64,000 nucleotides of DNA, taken from assembly GCA_904066235.2 (NCBI GenBank), contig CAJFCV020000002.1, positions 11,222,001 to 11,286,000 on the forward strand, given 5' to 3'. This stretch comes from Bursaphelenchus xylophilus. Taxonomy: Eukaryota; Nematoda; Chromadorea; Rhabditida; Aphelenchoididae. The notes under the pieces were generated by a model, which was not told where the DNA came from, did not search any database, and saw nothing but the letters and a program-made list of their open reading frames with translations. Numbering within the stretch: the first letter of the stretch is position 1; every line of letters begins with the position of its first letter. This document shows, in pieces, positions 45,480-58,374 of the stretch. The position numbers were made by a program, and so were the translations under genes.

Positions 45480-47790
45480 AAACTTGTTAAAAGGGAGTTT
45501 TTTACAACTCGAAGGATGGCCCGGACATTTCGAAAAATCGACCAACTCAGAATCTTTTGATATTTTGCATAGCTGTTGTACTATGATAGCTGAACTTCAG
45601 CGTGAATTTTTAGTTTTGAAAATTACCGTATACGGGGGTTACGGTAGGTACAATTTTTAGAAAGATTGGGTCCGTGTGTAAAAACCCAAAGGAGTAAAAG
45701 CACAAAACCCCGCTATTTTACGTTTTCGACCATGGCGAACATTTTCATAATTGACACTTTTACCGTAGGATGTAGCCTTCGACTACTTTGAAAAATACCA
45801 AGGTACCATATTGAATGTAACTTTTTTGCAGAGAACTTGTCTCAACTTTTGAAACCTCTCAAAAATACTTTGACATAGATGTAACAACATATCAAAAATG
45901 CGCGAAAATAAAAGGGGTGGTTTTGGGGTTATGGTATTTTGATTGTGGCCCGAACGGTATATCAAAATATCATTTTTTTCAAAATAGGTGTAGAAGAGCC
46001 GCAAATATCGCCAAAATACGTTTTCGACCATGGAGAACATTTTTGTAATTAGCACTTTTTCTGTAGGATGTCGTCTTCGACTACTTGGAAAATGACCAAG
46101 GTACCATGTTCAATATAACTCTTCGGCATTCTACTTGTCTCAACTTTTGAAACCTTTGAAAAATACTTTGAGATGTATGTAACAGCATATCAAAAATGCA
46201 CGAAAATAAAAGGGGTGGTTTTGGAGTTATGGTACTTTGAATGTAGCCGGTACCGTATATCAAAATTTTATTTTTTCTAAATTTGGAGTAGGACAACCGC
46301 AAGCATTGCCAATATACGTTTTCGACCATGTGGAACATTTTTGTAATTGACAGTTTTGTTCTAGGATGTAGCCTTCGACCGGTTTGAGAAATGTCAAGAT
46401 ACCATGTTCAATATAACATTTCGGCATTCTACTTGTCTCAACTTTTGAAACCTTTCAAAAATACTTTGAGATGTATGTAACAACATATCAAAAATTTAGG
46501 AAAATAAAAGGGGTGGTTTTGGAGTTATGGTACTTTTAATCTTGATCATACAGTACACCGAACTTTCGTTGTGATGCTGACGCCCGAAATTGGAAGATTC
46601 CACCGTCGTATAGCACACACGACTCTAAACCGTGGTAATCGTTGCAAAAAAATTAAGAAATCGCTGATCTTGCTGTTACAGTAACCAATTATCTGCCCAC
46701 GATATGTTACAGTATGCTTAGGCCTAAATTTTCTGAATTTCCTAGTGAAAATTGTTTTTGAGGGTCGTACAACATACATAAAGCATTAAATTTTGTTTTT
46801 AAAATAATCTACATAAAGTTTAGCCGAGAATAAATCGAGGTGTACTGTATGTCCAACATTCAAAGTGTCATAACTCCAAAATCACCCCTTTTATTTTCCT
46901 AAATTTTTGATATGTTGTTACACATATATGAAAGCGTATTTAAAACGTTTCAAAAGTTGAGACAAGTAGAATGCCGAAAAGTTATATTGAACAAATTTTG
47001 ATATACGGTACCGGCTACATTCAAAGTACCATAACTCCAAAACCACCCCTTTTATTTTCGTGCATTTTTGATATGCTGTTACATACATCTCAAAGTATTT
47101 TTCAAAGGTTTCAAAAGTTGAGACAAGTAGAATGCCGAAGAGTTATATTGAACATGGTACCTTGGTCATTTTCCAAGTAGTCGAAGACGACATCCTACAG
47201 AAAAAGTCTAATTACAAAAATGTTCTCCATGGTCGAAAACGTATTTTGGCGATATTTGCGGCTCTTCTACACCTATTTTGAAAAAAATGATATTTTGATA
47301 TACCGTTCGGGCCACAATCAAAATACCATAACCCCAAAACCACCCCTTTTATTTTCGCGCATTTTTGATATGTTGTTACATCTATGTCAAAGTATTTTTG
47401 AGAGGTTTCAAAAGTTGAGACAAGTTCTCTGCAAAAAAGTTACATTCAAAATGGTACCTTGGTATTTTTCAAAGTAGTCGAAGGCTACATCCTACGGTAA
47501 AAGTGTCAATTATGAAAATGTTCCCCATGGTCGAAAATGTAAAATAGCGGGGTTTTGTGCTTTTACTCCTTTGGGGTTTTACACACGGACCCAATCTTTC
47601 TAAAAATTGTACCTACCGTAACCCCCGTATACGGTAATTTTCAAAACTAAAAATTCACGCTGACTTTCAGCTATCATAGTACAACAGCTATGCAAAATAT
47701 CAAAAGATTCTGAGTTCATCTTTTTTCGAAATGTCCGGCCCTTGTTATGAGAAGCTTCAATCTGTAAAAAACTCTCTTTTAAAACCAGTG
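45480..47790. repeat. 2.3 kb palindrome built of tandem units, with a TIR element at its centre
   Basis: The outer arms mirror each other (ggcccggacatttcgaaaaa / ttttcgaaatgtccggccct; cagaatcttttgatattttg / caaaatatcaaaagattctg). Each arm holds two to three diverged ~300 bp units with ttttcgaccatgg...acattttt and ataaaaggggtggttttgg. Around the axis (46548-46852) lies a unit with TACAGTACACC and GGTGTACTGTA ends, possibly a separate DNA transposon remnant. Some open frames on both strands merely reflect the repeats. Confidence 0.85.
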
Positions 47791-47972
47791 TGAACTGTTA
47801 GATACTTCACTGTGGATAAATCACAACCACAAAACCGTCAATTATAACTCAAAAATCCAGCGAATTTCAACATTTATTAAACATAATACTGTAACATGAC
47901 TAGAAATCGATAATTTAGGGTCATTTTCCGCAATTCGAGTTGGAAATTGCAAACATTCTGATCTGTAGAGCC

Positions 47973-50755
47973 TTATACCAAGTTTGATCGTCGTTGGACG
48001 GCCGCACACTTCGGTCGGCGAGTGATATTGGAGATCTTTTCGGCAAAGTTTAGGGAGCTGAGGGATTCTTTGGCGCTGTTTTCGTCGGTTGTGACTTGAA
48101 GAATTAGAAGGGTTTTGCTGTCTCCCACTAAAAAATAGCCATTACTATCCCCTAATCTCAAGAAAATCTAAAAAAATCAAAGAAATTTGATGAAAACCAT
48201 CTAAAATAATACCCTTACCCAACGAATCCTCCAGAATCCTCGTGAGCAAGCAATTTCTGAACGGAACATGGGGAGAGTTCTTCCGCAGAGCCAGTACCAC
48301 ATTTCCCAGCTCCGACAACGACTTGTTGATGAACTTTGCTTCATTTAATTGAGCTCCGACCACTTGGGATCGGGCTACTCGTTCGCTGCCCGCCAGATCC
48401 ACAAGATTCAGTCTGCCCGTCCATTTATTCCCCGAGTCCCTGTCTGTCATATTCAGAGTCAACATAACCAACGCGTGGCTTCTCGATGAGACTTCATTCA
48501 ACGCTGTGGCGGCGGTGCTTCGATTCTTGTGCCCGATTTGAATGAGATCATGCAGGTCTTTGACGGAGCTGATTTCGGTCCGTTTTACCCCGCGAATTTC
48601 GGCGCGGCCTTCGGCATCACTCCGGATTTGGACCTTCTGTGAGGTGGGTTGGTCCGATTCGAGGAGATCTCGGATTTTTTCGTTGTAAATTTCGATTATA
48701 CTCGCTGTAACGGAGCACTCAATATACTCTGATTTCTCTTCCAACAAGGTGAATATCTCATGTCCAACTCGACGACTGATGCCTGGATCGGATTCTGGGC
48801 CCTGAAAATGACATAGTTACATCAATTCCGGACCAAAATACAATTACTTTGACTTTTTATATTATTTTAGACAAAAAATTTTAAAAATTCAAAATTTTCC
48901 CCAAAAAATGAAAAAATAGGATGAATAATAAAATATCAAGCCCTTATACACCCTCTAAAACCTTTCACCCACCTCCATTGTGAAAGTCTTTCCACTTCCA
49001 GTATGTCCATAGGCAAAGATCGACACATTTTTTCCATCCAAGCAGCTCTGAACTAATGGACTAACCTCGTCAAAAACATCAGCCTGAGTGGCTTCTTGAC
49101 TGAAGATCTTGTCAAACAAATATCGTTTCTGGTTTCCATCAATATTAATTGAAATTACATCAACATCCAGTGGATCAAGTGTAACAACACCCACCGGACC
49201 CGGCTTTACTCGACAAAACACTCGGATATTGCCTGAAAATGGCGTAGTATTCGATGAAAATTCCTAAAAACGAAAGAAAAAAATCTAAAATTTACCTCTC
49301 AATTCAATCAGAGCGTTGTGAAGTGCCCTTCGGAGCTCAACTTCCTCCTGAAAACGCTTCTGAATCTTGACGAAATGCTTGGGAATCTCCATCGCCAACT
49401 CTGTTCTAAGATTCTCGAAAGTCTCATTGAGCTCGCGTTTGAAGTCCTTGGCGAAAACTGTCAACGAACTGTTCTCTTCTCCAAGCAGCTGAATGAAGGA
49501 TAATGTAAAGGTGTTTTCGATGAAACTAATGGTTTTAAATGTAATTATAGACGGGAATTATCTTCAAGTTGCTCTAGTAGATCGATACCACAGCTAATAG
49601 AAGCCTATTTCTAAAAAAAACATTAATTTTCTTCCACATGGCATCTGATGTATAAGTCTTCTAAAATCCTCAAAACCTATAGCGTTAGAGTAGAATCTGA
49701 TATAAAATACAAGAGCCATATGCTATGCAGTAACTGTGTACAAAATATTAACCCATTTGCAGGTACACCCGTCAAGTTATACTAAATTTTGGTTAACTAC
49801 ACCATTTGACACCCAAAATGCAAACAAAACGCTAAATGAATGGTAAAATACGGCAATTTCAACTCACGCGTGTAACACACCCTTGAAAACACTTTTTAAA
49901 GAGAAAGTCAACAAAAATTTAGAAAATTCATAAAACCATTTCACCAAAACATCACTTTCCGCCTAGTGGAATATCACCAACTCTGAAACAGCTGAATATT
50001 TCCAAATCCCTCGTCCTAAAATCAAGGAAATAAATCAAAAAGCATGAAACTAACCTGAAGTTCTTTTCTCAACGCCAATAACTGCGTATCATCGCTGATC
50101 GGATCGGCCGGGATCGAGGGAGTTGTTGCGCCTGACCAACTTTCTGTGTCCGTCTGAATCGCACTGTCCACGCTGATGGGTAAGGTCGAGTAGTGCATGG
50201 TCTTCACCGACTTCTCGCGAATCATCCGTAACTCCATGTGAGCTTGTCGCAATTGACTGCGGAGATCGAGATTTTCGGCGGACAATCGGCCAAAATCCAC
50301 GGAGAGGTAGGAAATTCCCTTGAGCACGCGGGTTTGGCCATGTTCGTTGAGTGGAGGGTCGGGTTCTGAACGAAACTGATACAACTTGCAACAAACAAAG
50401 TTCTTTCCCAAAAAATTCTCGAGAACAAGATGATAGAGAAAGACTTGACCCATTTAGGGGCGACTTTGAGTCAAGTCTTCCTCTCCCCGTCGTTTCAAAT
50501 TCCCCGCGGGAATTTTCCGTCAAATGGACCGCACAGATATCCGGAAGCGATTAGAACGCACTTACCATTGTATTTCGCCCGAAGATGGGCTAGTTCTCCC
50601 TCCAATTCGTCGATAATGTTCTCCAGATTCCGGATCAGTGCGTCCTTGTCTTCGGAGTGTCTCTGTAATTGCTCCAGCCTGATCCAGTGGTCTTTGGCGT
50701 GCAGCTCCAGCGCCGGCGTCTCCGCAAACATGTTCTGCAGCAGTTCGGTGGCCAT
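47973..50755 (-). CDS. Kinesin-14 (C-terminal motor, minus-end directed; KLP-3/KIFC-like)
   Basis: Six exons in coding order: 50755-50566, 50365-50055, 49488-49296, 49232-48973, 48801-48219, 48127-47973, giving 563 residues. An N-terminal coiled-coil stalk of ~250 residues is followed by the kinesin-14 neck/motor start GNIRVFCRVKPG. The motor carries the P-loop YGHTGSGKTFT, switch I NEVSSRSH and switch II LVDLAGSER, and ends with SLNFAEKISN shortly before the stop. A motor at the C terminus with this neck marks a minus-end-directed kinesin acting on spindles or vesicles, which is family knowledge. The open frame continues upstream of M50755 to a ttttag acceptor at 50823, so either a leader is spliced there or a further 5' exon exists. 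Confidence 0.93.
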
Positions 50756-50822
50756 TGTGCGATGTTTGGCGTACCGTGAAGGTACGGGCTTCGAGAAAAG
50801 CGATGTTGCGACCCGGTTCTTC

Positions 50823-53800
50823 TAAAATTTGATGATTTTTTGGGATGAAAAAGCCGTTACGGTACTCGACAACAAAGAAATAGGCATAAAAGCCCATAAA
50901 AAGTACAGTTTACATCCAATTGCTTAGTGGAAACATGAAAAATCAGCAAAAATTCGAAAAAACGATGATTTTTTAGCTGAAATTGCAAAAAATCCCATTT
51001 CCCCCCAAAAAATCGCCGAGCTTCGGTCTAAAAAATTTTGCAGTAACTATATGAAGTCCCTAGGTCTTCATTGAACACAATTTTCTATTACTTTTTTACA
51101 AAAAAAATTTCGAATTTCATCAAATTTTTGGTCCCCAAGTGTAACATAAAAAAGTCATCATAACTCTCCAAATCTCCGCCAACCCGATTCCCGCCTATTA
51201 CTACAATTGCATCACACCTCCACCTGCGATTGTTATACGTAACCGATCCGCAATTCCCCCATCAAAGTGGTGCTTTTGGAAGCCGGAAAGCGGGAATCAG
51301 AGGGCGAAAGCAAAGGGAACGCCGGATTTGGTGAGGTTGAAGCCCCGCCGCTACTAAATCAAGTCGGAACAACAAACGGCGCGTGTCGCAATTAAAACTC
51401 GCGCCGGACACGAGCAATATATACAACGTGCGAACGTCCGGGTGTTGTTGTTTTTGCGGGGATTAGGGCGAGTTGTTAAAAGATTGGGAAGATACCGCAC
51501 AAACGAAGGAAGGACTGAAGATTAGGCGGGATCAGACGTCTGAAGGTTGTTTGGGCATTTTTTCCGAATTAGGCATGGAACTTTTCAAGGCCAAAATCGC
51601 AAAAAAGTAAAAAAAAAATTACAGTTTTCGCCATAAAAATCCCGCTGATTCTGCAAAACGCGGGTTAAATTACGGGATATATCGGAAATGCTAGTTACCT
51701 GGTAATCATAAAGAATAGTATTTCCAAGATATCCCGTATTTGAATCCGCGCTTTGCAGAATCCGCTAAATTTTTACGTCGAAAATTCCAAACTTTTTTTT
51801 TTAACTTTTTTGCTTTTTTGGCGTTGAAAAATTGCATGCCAAACTCTACCGTAAATGATAATTTTTTCATCAAAAATAATTTTTTTCAAAGCGAAATTGG
51901 CAAAATTACCCCCGAAAAACCTTTTTTCTCTGGCCGACTCTCTTCTTTTTCCGTGCTCTCTCTCTCAAAAAAATTATTGAATATCTTGGCTGAAAATGCC
52001 ACAGTAATCCAAAAATCACAAAAACCGCGGTCCAATTTTTCCCAGCTCCCCGTATTACTTATGTTTTACTCGGAACATTACTTTTTGTCATCATTCCCAC
52101 CCAATGTCCGCCGATTACTTCATAAACGCGCCGCCGGTAGTGCAAAAGTCGAATTGCGTTTTTTATTGAAATTTAAGCGCCAAAAAACCGAAAGGGAAAT
52201 TAGGGAGGGAAACGAGTTTAAAGCGGGGCGAGATCGGCGGAGGTTTAAGACCTTTCCCAATCCCATCCGCAGCCCTCCGACCTTTGGCGATTTTTACACT
52301 CAATTTCCGGCTGTTCGCATAACGGATGCGTTTTTTTTTTGTTTTGGTCACCATGATAAGGTCAGTGGGGGATGTTTGACAGGCCGTACGCGTGTCGGCA
52401 TGAGCCAGGAGGGGTTGGCGGTTGGCAGCGGCATGACGGGATAAGATGAGGTGATAAAAAAGGTTTTTGAGGGGTTTGAAAGGCGAAAGGTTCATGACAA
52501 GCGCATTTAATGAGGGCAAAAGGGATAAAACTTGAAGATGTAAGCGAAATGTGGCGTATTTTCCCAATAATTAGCGAGTTACAGTAAAAATTTTATCGAT
52601 AATGTACGAAGAATGTACTTTTTCGGTCATCATACCGAAGCTACAGTATGTCTTCTTGTCAAAATCGATAAAAAAATCAAATCAGATCGCCAGAAACACT
52701 CTGAAATTTTCTAAAATAACATTCTGAGGCCTTTATACCAACCTCACCGCTATTAAATCCCGCTTACATACCGCCAGCCCCAAAAAATCCAGGTTAAAAG
52801 GCGGAGAAATCGTAATTTCCCCTCAGGCAATATTATGATGACCTGACCGAAAAACATGACAATAAAAAATGAAGATCCCCTATAGATCTCCCCTTCGTAA
52901 GCCCGGAGGAAAAGCGCTTCCGTTAGAGTCGCATAATAATAAACATGGGGGGATAATTGCGGTTGATCGGGGCGTTTCGCCATCGCTTCAGCGCTCCGAT
53001 GACCCCCGCCTCACCAACAAAAAGCCGAGAGAATAATGGCGCATTTAAATTTCCATAAATCGTTGGGGAGGTTGGTGATCCTGAAAAATTGTTTTTGCGC
53101 AATTGAGGGATCGGCTCAGTTTTGCGCGAATTCGCAAGGGTTAAATACGCTAATTTGAGGGGGGAATTTAGCGAATTTTCAAGGTATTCGAGGTGAAAGG
53201 TATCGAAGTTGTATGAGAAACAATGCAAACTGCCTAAAAGGAAACAACCTTTCAATCCGCTTTCTATTCGTGACACTGGAGATCAGGTGAAAGGTATATT
53301 TAATGCTGGCAACAAATTCAGCGTGCTCCATGATCCTCCCCGTCAACACGAATGTCTTGTGACCCCACTGATCCAAGACTACACTTCGCTTTGCCTCAAG
53401 AAATTCCGCGCATCCGCCGAGAATCATCACGCAGTCGGAGAGCAAACCGTTTTTTGACAGTGCTCAAACTATTTTTTCGGTTTATAATAAGCCGCTTTCG
53501 CCTTGCTGCATTTTTTATGGTTGAAGCGCGTTTGAGGGTAAACGACCGGTAATAACCCGAAAAAATAAGTTCAAACATTCCCGGCGGGATTAGCATACGC
53601 TCGTCGGGAGCGCCCCCGGAGCAACGAGGGCGATCGTGAGCTTGACGGGGATGCTTGCTAATAGTTAGAGGTAGGATAGAAACTAGAAATTTTTAAAAGT
53701 CTTTATGAAGAAACGCATGCAGACGTTTTATTCTAACAAAAAACTTCATAACATTACATTGAAACAAATTTTCGTATTGTCTACGAAAAGAGAAATGTCA

Positions 53801-55646
53801 GCATAGAAATTCCGTCAAAATTCTATTCTATTATATCCCGTTAAAACTCCCCCTCATCCCAGCCTTCTCATCAACCTCCATCAATATTCTCTCTTACTGA
53901 ATTACCCCATGATCAGCGAGCTTTGACTTTATCGCCGCAAACCGGCCCAAACCCCTCGCATTCCGGCTCTCTCATCAAAACATTCCCGCCATTATGTTTA
54001 TTTTTATTTGCAGCGGAATTTCCCGTAAACTCGCATAAAATCATTAAAAACCCATAACAACGCTTTTTCTGAGGTATTCACAGTAAAAAAACTATTTGTA
54101 AAAGGGAAAACAATATAAAAAAGATGTGCAAAAAGTAAACAAAGTAAAGGGTAGCCGAGTCCGGAAATAAATACCGCTACAATGGAAAAGGAAAGCGAAA
54201 TCCAGGATTAACCCAGCAAGATTATACCACCAATGTAGGGTCGTATATCATATCAGATATTTGAGGCGAACTATTTTAAAGTTGGGTGTGAGATTTTCTT
54301 ATAAAGCCCCTAACATCCCGAAATACTTGAAGGAAACATTTTTAGAATCATGGAAACTTTGATGGGGCCATAAAAGTAAAAGCTGTCCACACGTGTTCCA
54401 GTACTGGCTCTTACGGAATGGTTTATGGGATATCATACGAAAAAACATCTGGCGAAAAGAACTTCGTAAACTTGGGGTGAGAAATGGATTTTATAATCAC
54501 GTAGAATATATTTGTTGTAATAAAGTTCTGGCGACAGTAGCAGCACATTCAATAAACAGCTATTTTCAGGCCGGCAAGATTCGCAAACGAGAGGACAGAG
54601 AGGCAGAGAATAAGTGTTCCCTCAATTGGTGACGACCCCAGAACAGAGACAAATAGCCAACCGTGTCTGTCTAATCCTGGCGACCAGGAGCTAGATCTCT
54701 TACCAAGTGACGAACGTTTATCAAAAAATCACTGGTGTTTTGTGTGTGGTATGTGTACCACAGATGACGAATAAAAACGGTCTAGAAATAAAGAAACAAC
54801 TGTTGCTGTTCCCAGTAAGGTTGGTAGACACAAACAAAGGCTACCATTTCCACTGTTCAAAAAACATCACAGTTGTCTACTGAACACTAAAAAAACTCGT
54901 TTACCTTTGCCTCTAAATACCCGATAATTTCAATATAATTGCCGCAGCGGATTATTTTGCGTGAACTTTCAGAGTTCTCTCCTCAACTGAAAATCCAGCC
55001 ACTCAAGTTGCGAGCTACCTCTTGAGGTGGGAAATTTAATCCGAACGGTTAGAGTGCAAAGAATTGAATACTCTTCTTCTTCTTTTCTCCAGTTCGAACA
55101 TTTTGACAGAGTGTTCGGTTGACATAATCCGCCTCCACATGAAAATTTGTTTTGACGGCATGCCAATGGGGGGAGACAGGAATAAGAGGTTTAGGGCATT
55201 TAGATGGGTAATTAGAGGTTTTCCCGAGGATTAGTGTGGGTTCAGACGGAACACAACGAAGAATTTTGTAGGATGTTAAAAAAAGAATTTTAACATCCCC
55301 CGATTTTCCCTCAAAAAAGACCTACGGAAAACGCAAGAGCACAGAATACGGTAAAGAATTTCGAAACCTGTTCGGATTTGCAAAATCAACAAAAGCCTGC
55401 TCTTTAATGATGAGCCCACAGAACCTATTCCTGCGTGATCCCGAGTGCGTTCTCTTCCGGTCCGTACGCCCAACCCAAAGGGAGGAAAGGAAGAGCAAAC
55501 AAAAAATGACTTAAATCTCTTCAAATCTTTGTTTATTATTATAATACATAATCACGGTGTCTCAACGTAATATCGTACCGTTAGACCAATGTGAGCCGAA
55601 ATCGGAATTGTAACCAAGTTATTACATAAACTTCTTTGTCATGTCT
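50823..55646. other. 4.8 kb gene-poor spacer between kinesin and collagen
   Basis: A GC-richer block at 51180-51560 with an aatatatacaacg motif may be promoter DNA. Long open frames at 51740-52444 and 52163-52567 overlap on opposite strands in low-complexity DNA and look like chance. Around 54370-54650 an AT-rich block with aataaag ends in caattggtgacgaccccaga, recalling the 3' end of an LTR plus primer-binding site. No convincing gene was found. Confidence 0.4.
51640..52020. repeat. Element family D, diverged copy
   Basis: Contains cgctttgcagaatccg, an internal mirrored cgctgattctgcaaaacgcg, and ctctggccgactctct followed by attgaatatcttggc, as in the copies at 13855 and 57385. The termini were not found. 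Confidence 0.55.
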
Positions 55647-56902
55647 TTATTGCCTTATTGCAAACGCTGCGGCCAGAGCTCGTTGCAGCGCAATTCTTCG
55701 ATCCAAATTTACTTGATTCGAAGGCTGGACTTCCACTTGATCGTCGAGATAGTCTGGCGAATTTTGTTTGTGTGCATATCCGCTTGCTTCCGAAGTTGTA
55801 GGCTCTCCCTCGCCTGGAAATGGATCTGGGATTGGCGTTGTCGTAGTGAACGCATTCTTTGGACTAGGAAATTCCGAGGAGTTCTCATCGATATTCTTCA
55901 ACGCTTGTTGGATTAGCAAATGCGACCTCGCGGGGCATGGACAATAAGCACCATCCACACCGGGTTCTCCGCTAATGCCTGGAGCGCCCGGAGGCCCATT
56001 GGGTCCTGGGTCGCCGTTCAAGCCGGGAGGTCCGGGTGGGCCGGAAATTCCATGTTGTCCTGGGGCGGCTGGAATGCCAGGAGCACCAGCGTCTCCTGGA
56101 GGGCCAGGCGGTCCACGCGGGCCTGGCATTCCAGGTAACGGGTTGTATCGTGTACCGGACTCTCCTGGTGCGCCTGGCTGTCCGGGATTTCCGGGAAGCC
56201 CAGGATGGCCTGGAAAACCGGGCTCGCCAGCTGGACCGGGCCGTCCTGGATTTCCGGCGGGCCCACGGAAGCCAGGGATACCATTTGGACCCGGGATACC
56301 CGGTTGGCCTGGAAACCCGGGAGGTCCAGGTGGGCCAGCCGGACACGGATAACAGTTCCGGGGCGGAGGTGAATCTAAAATCATATTGCTATGTCGATAA
56401 GAGGTCTCCTACCGTAACCACTGTCAGCAGCATCAAAGCCAGGCGTACCGTCCAGTCCGGGCAATCCGTCATCACCGGGCAATCCGGCCTCTCCAGGAGG
56501 GCCTTGGGGGCCGGGCGGACAATTGTTTGATCGTGGCAGGCAGTTACATTGAGCTGTTTCGGGTTGATAGCCCTGACGTTTCTTTCGGATAGGGCCGAAA
56601 ATCGAGTCTTCTCGCAATTTCTCGACTCTCATCATCTCACTCCACGCGTTGTTGGCCAGAGTCTTGAATTCGCCCATCTCACCCATAATTTCGCTGTACA
56701 TCGAGTTGATGTCCTGGAAGTATATAAATTGAAAAAATGAGAGTTTCGGTTGACCGATTTAATTGACAGAGAAGAAGCAGTCTTTACGGAAGGTTGAGAA
56801 CTCAAGACTTACCTTGACGATTATAAAACAGATCAAAATCGTGGCCGTTATGAATATGGCAGTAACAGAAGTCACAGATTTGGCTGCTAAATCCTTGTTC
56901 AT
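55647..56902 (-). CDS. Nematode cuticle collagen
   Basis: Exons in coding order: 56902-56813, 56713-56413, 56374-55647, giving 372 residues. An N-terminal segment [17 protein letters not shown]... contains one hydrophobic helix (type II membrane start). The cuticle collagen N domain follows, then a subtilisin-like cleavage site IRKKRQG. Gly-X-Y blocks are interrupted by Cys clusters in the classical layout: CNC before a short block, CYPC before the long block (~130 residues with one RYNPLPGM interruption), and CPC after it. The tail is a ~85-residue non-collagen region rich in Ser, Pro and Thr. The ATG is five bases after ttttag. Such proteins are secreted by the hypodermis into the cuticle; the particular col gene cannot be named. 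Confidence 0.93.
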
Positions 56903-57384
56903 CTTCTCTAAAACAGGTTTTTACTGTACTACAAAATTCTACACTTGTTTTTTTATCCCGAAATTCCGCTAAAGCAATAAAGTCACCAAAAGACTTTCGA
57001 AAATCTATTTGATTTACAGTAACTTGGCTGTTCACCGTAAGTTTTGTTATATAATAAAAAACAAAATCGCTTCAACGGCACCTCAAAACAACCTCAAATC
57101 CCCACCAACAAATACTCGAAATCGTGTTTTCCGCTCGCATTTTATACACTTTCTACGGCTTTTACCGCCGACAAAAAGCCGGCTCCTTGAAAATTCCTGA
57201 AGGCAAAAAACCTCTCTAATGCGCGCGTTATAACGCCTGTAAGGTGCGCCGACCGGAACTTCGAACAAGATTTTCAAATTAACGGACCATGAATCGATGA
57301 GGGGGTTTTGACAAATCCTTCGGAAGTCGATGAAAAAACCGGATCCGTCGATGGAATTCATGCAATTTGATAAGGCCGTTGTTG
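56903..57384. other. Collagen upstream region
   Basis: Presumed promoter side of the collagen gene. AT-rich with ttttatacactttc at about 57138 in the plus sense. No gene or element boundaries were seen. Confidence 0.4.
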
Positions 57385-57785
57385 ATGGTGCTTGGCAAAA
57401 AATTAGATTAATATCTTATAAGACATATGCGAGACTCCTAGCTAGCGCTTTGCAGAAACGACCGAGATTTTTAGGCTGAAAGTTGGCAAAAATGGGACTT
57501 TTTTTTTGCGAAATTTGGCATAAAAAGCTGTGTGCTGATTTCTACCATAGAGGGTAATGTTTCCATAAAAAAAACAATGTTTTCCGTACGAATCGGGCAA
57601 TTATGCGGCCTAAAAGTGTCCTCCTGTCTGACCGCTCTCCGCATTTTTCGTGCTCTCTCGGCGACAAAAGTTGTTCAATATTTCGACGGAGCCTGCAAAG
57701 CGCGAGCTAAAATTTTAAGTAACTGATACGTGGTCTATGCCTGATTCGTGTGCAAAATTCCACATTATTTCCCCGACCGACTGAT
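57385..57785. repeat. Element family D copy followed by a family 2 MITE tail
   Basis: Contains agcgctttgcagaaacgacc, agatttttaggctgaaagtt and tgcaaagcgcgagctaaaat, matching the copies at 13855 and 60930. The last ~20 bases (cattatttccccgaccgact) are the end of a family 2 MITE. Confidence 0.65.
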
Positions 57786-58374
57786 ATGGGACTTTCTTGT
57801 GCCGAGCATTGACAGTACTTTTTTTCATTTCTGTTAGGAAAAGCACGAGCAAACGTTCGCCAATTTTTTCCAACAACAACTTTTTATTTAGGCCGCCAAT
57901 TGTTATACTTTCATCGAGTTTCAAAAGGACACAATTTTATTTCGTGTACTTTGTTTACTCCGCATTTTGACAAACTAAAGATTACTTTTTCCCCGTTTTT
58001 TCCTATTTCCATACACTTTTCCCCTCGAACGCTCGGAAAAACAACAACTCCCCTTTCGAAAACAATAATGTTTACCACTTTGTGAACGCGAGCGCCCTCG
58101 TGTTTTGCTCCGTTTGTTGGCCATGTTTCAGTGCCCCAGAGGCTGAATGTTTTTTTTGTGTTGGATTTAGTTAGATAGAAGTCTCAGAACGGCCATATTT
58201 CGGAACGTCCATGTTTGTGAATTTTTTTGGAGATAAAATTGTTTTTCAGAGAGTAATTTCAAATATAATATCTAGAGTTTTCATTGACAATTATATTATA
58301 TTCTTACTTCCGTGTATTTTGTTACTTAATTTTACTTTACAATCTATAATAACAAAGTCATCGCTTTCAGAAAA
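57786..58374. other. Upstream region of the small mitochondrial-protein gene
   Basis: AT-rich spacer with no repeat family recognised. It ends in cgctttcag-aaaaATG, a probable spliced-leader acceptor. A 69-codon minus-strand frame at 57715-57924 is unconvincing. Confidence 0.4.

Noticed and set aside
45783..47477. Four similar 69-90 codon open frames on both strands that look like a small gene family
   Set aside because: They are the mirrored and tandem units of the 45.5-47.8 kb palindrome. No start context, splicing or known domain.
51740..52444. 234-codon plus-strand open frame
   Set aside because: Low-complexity Phe/Lys/Arg-rich reading in AT-rich repeat DNA (family D), overlapping another frame on the opposite strand. 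No family features.
56036..56530. Long plus-strand open frames (125 and 164 codons) opposite the collagen
   Set aside because: Shadow of the Gly-X-Y repeats, which keep all frames open. The minus-strand reading has membrane segment, Cys clusters and splice signals.
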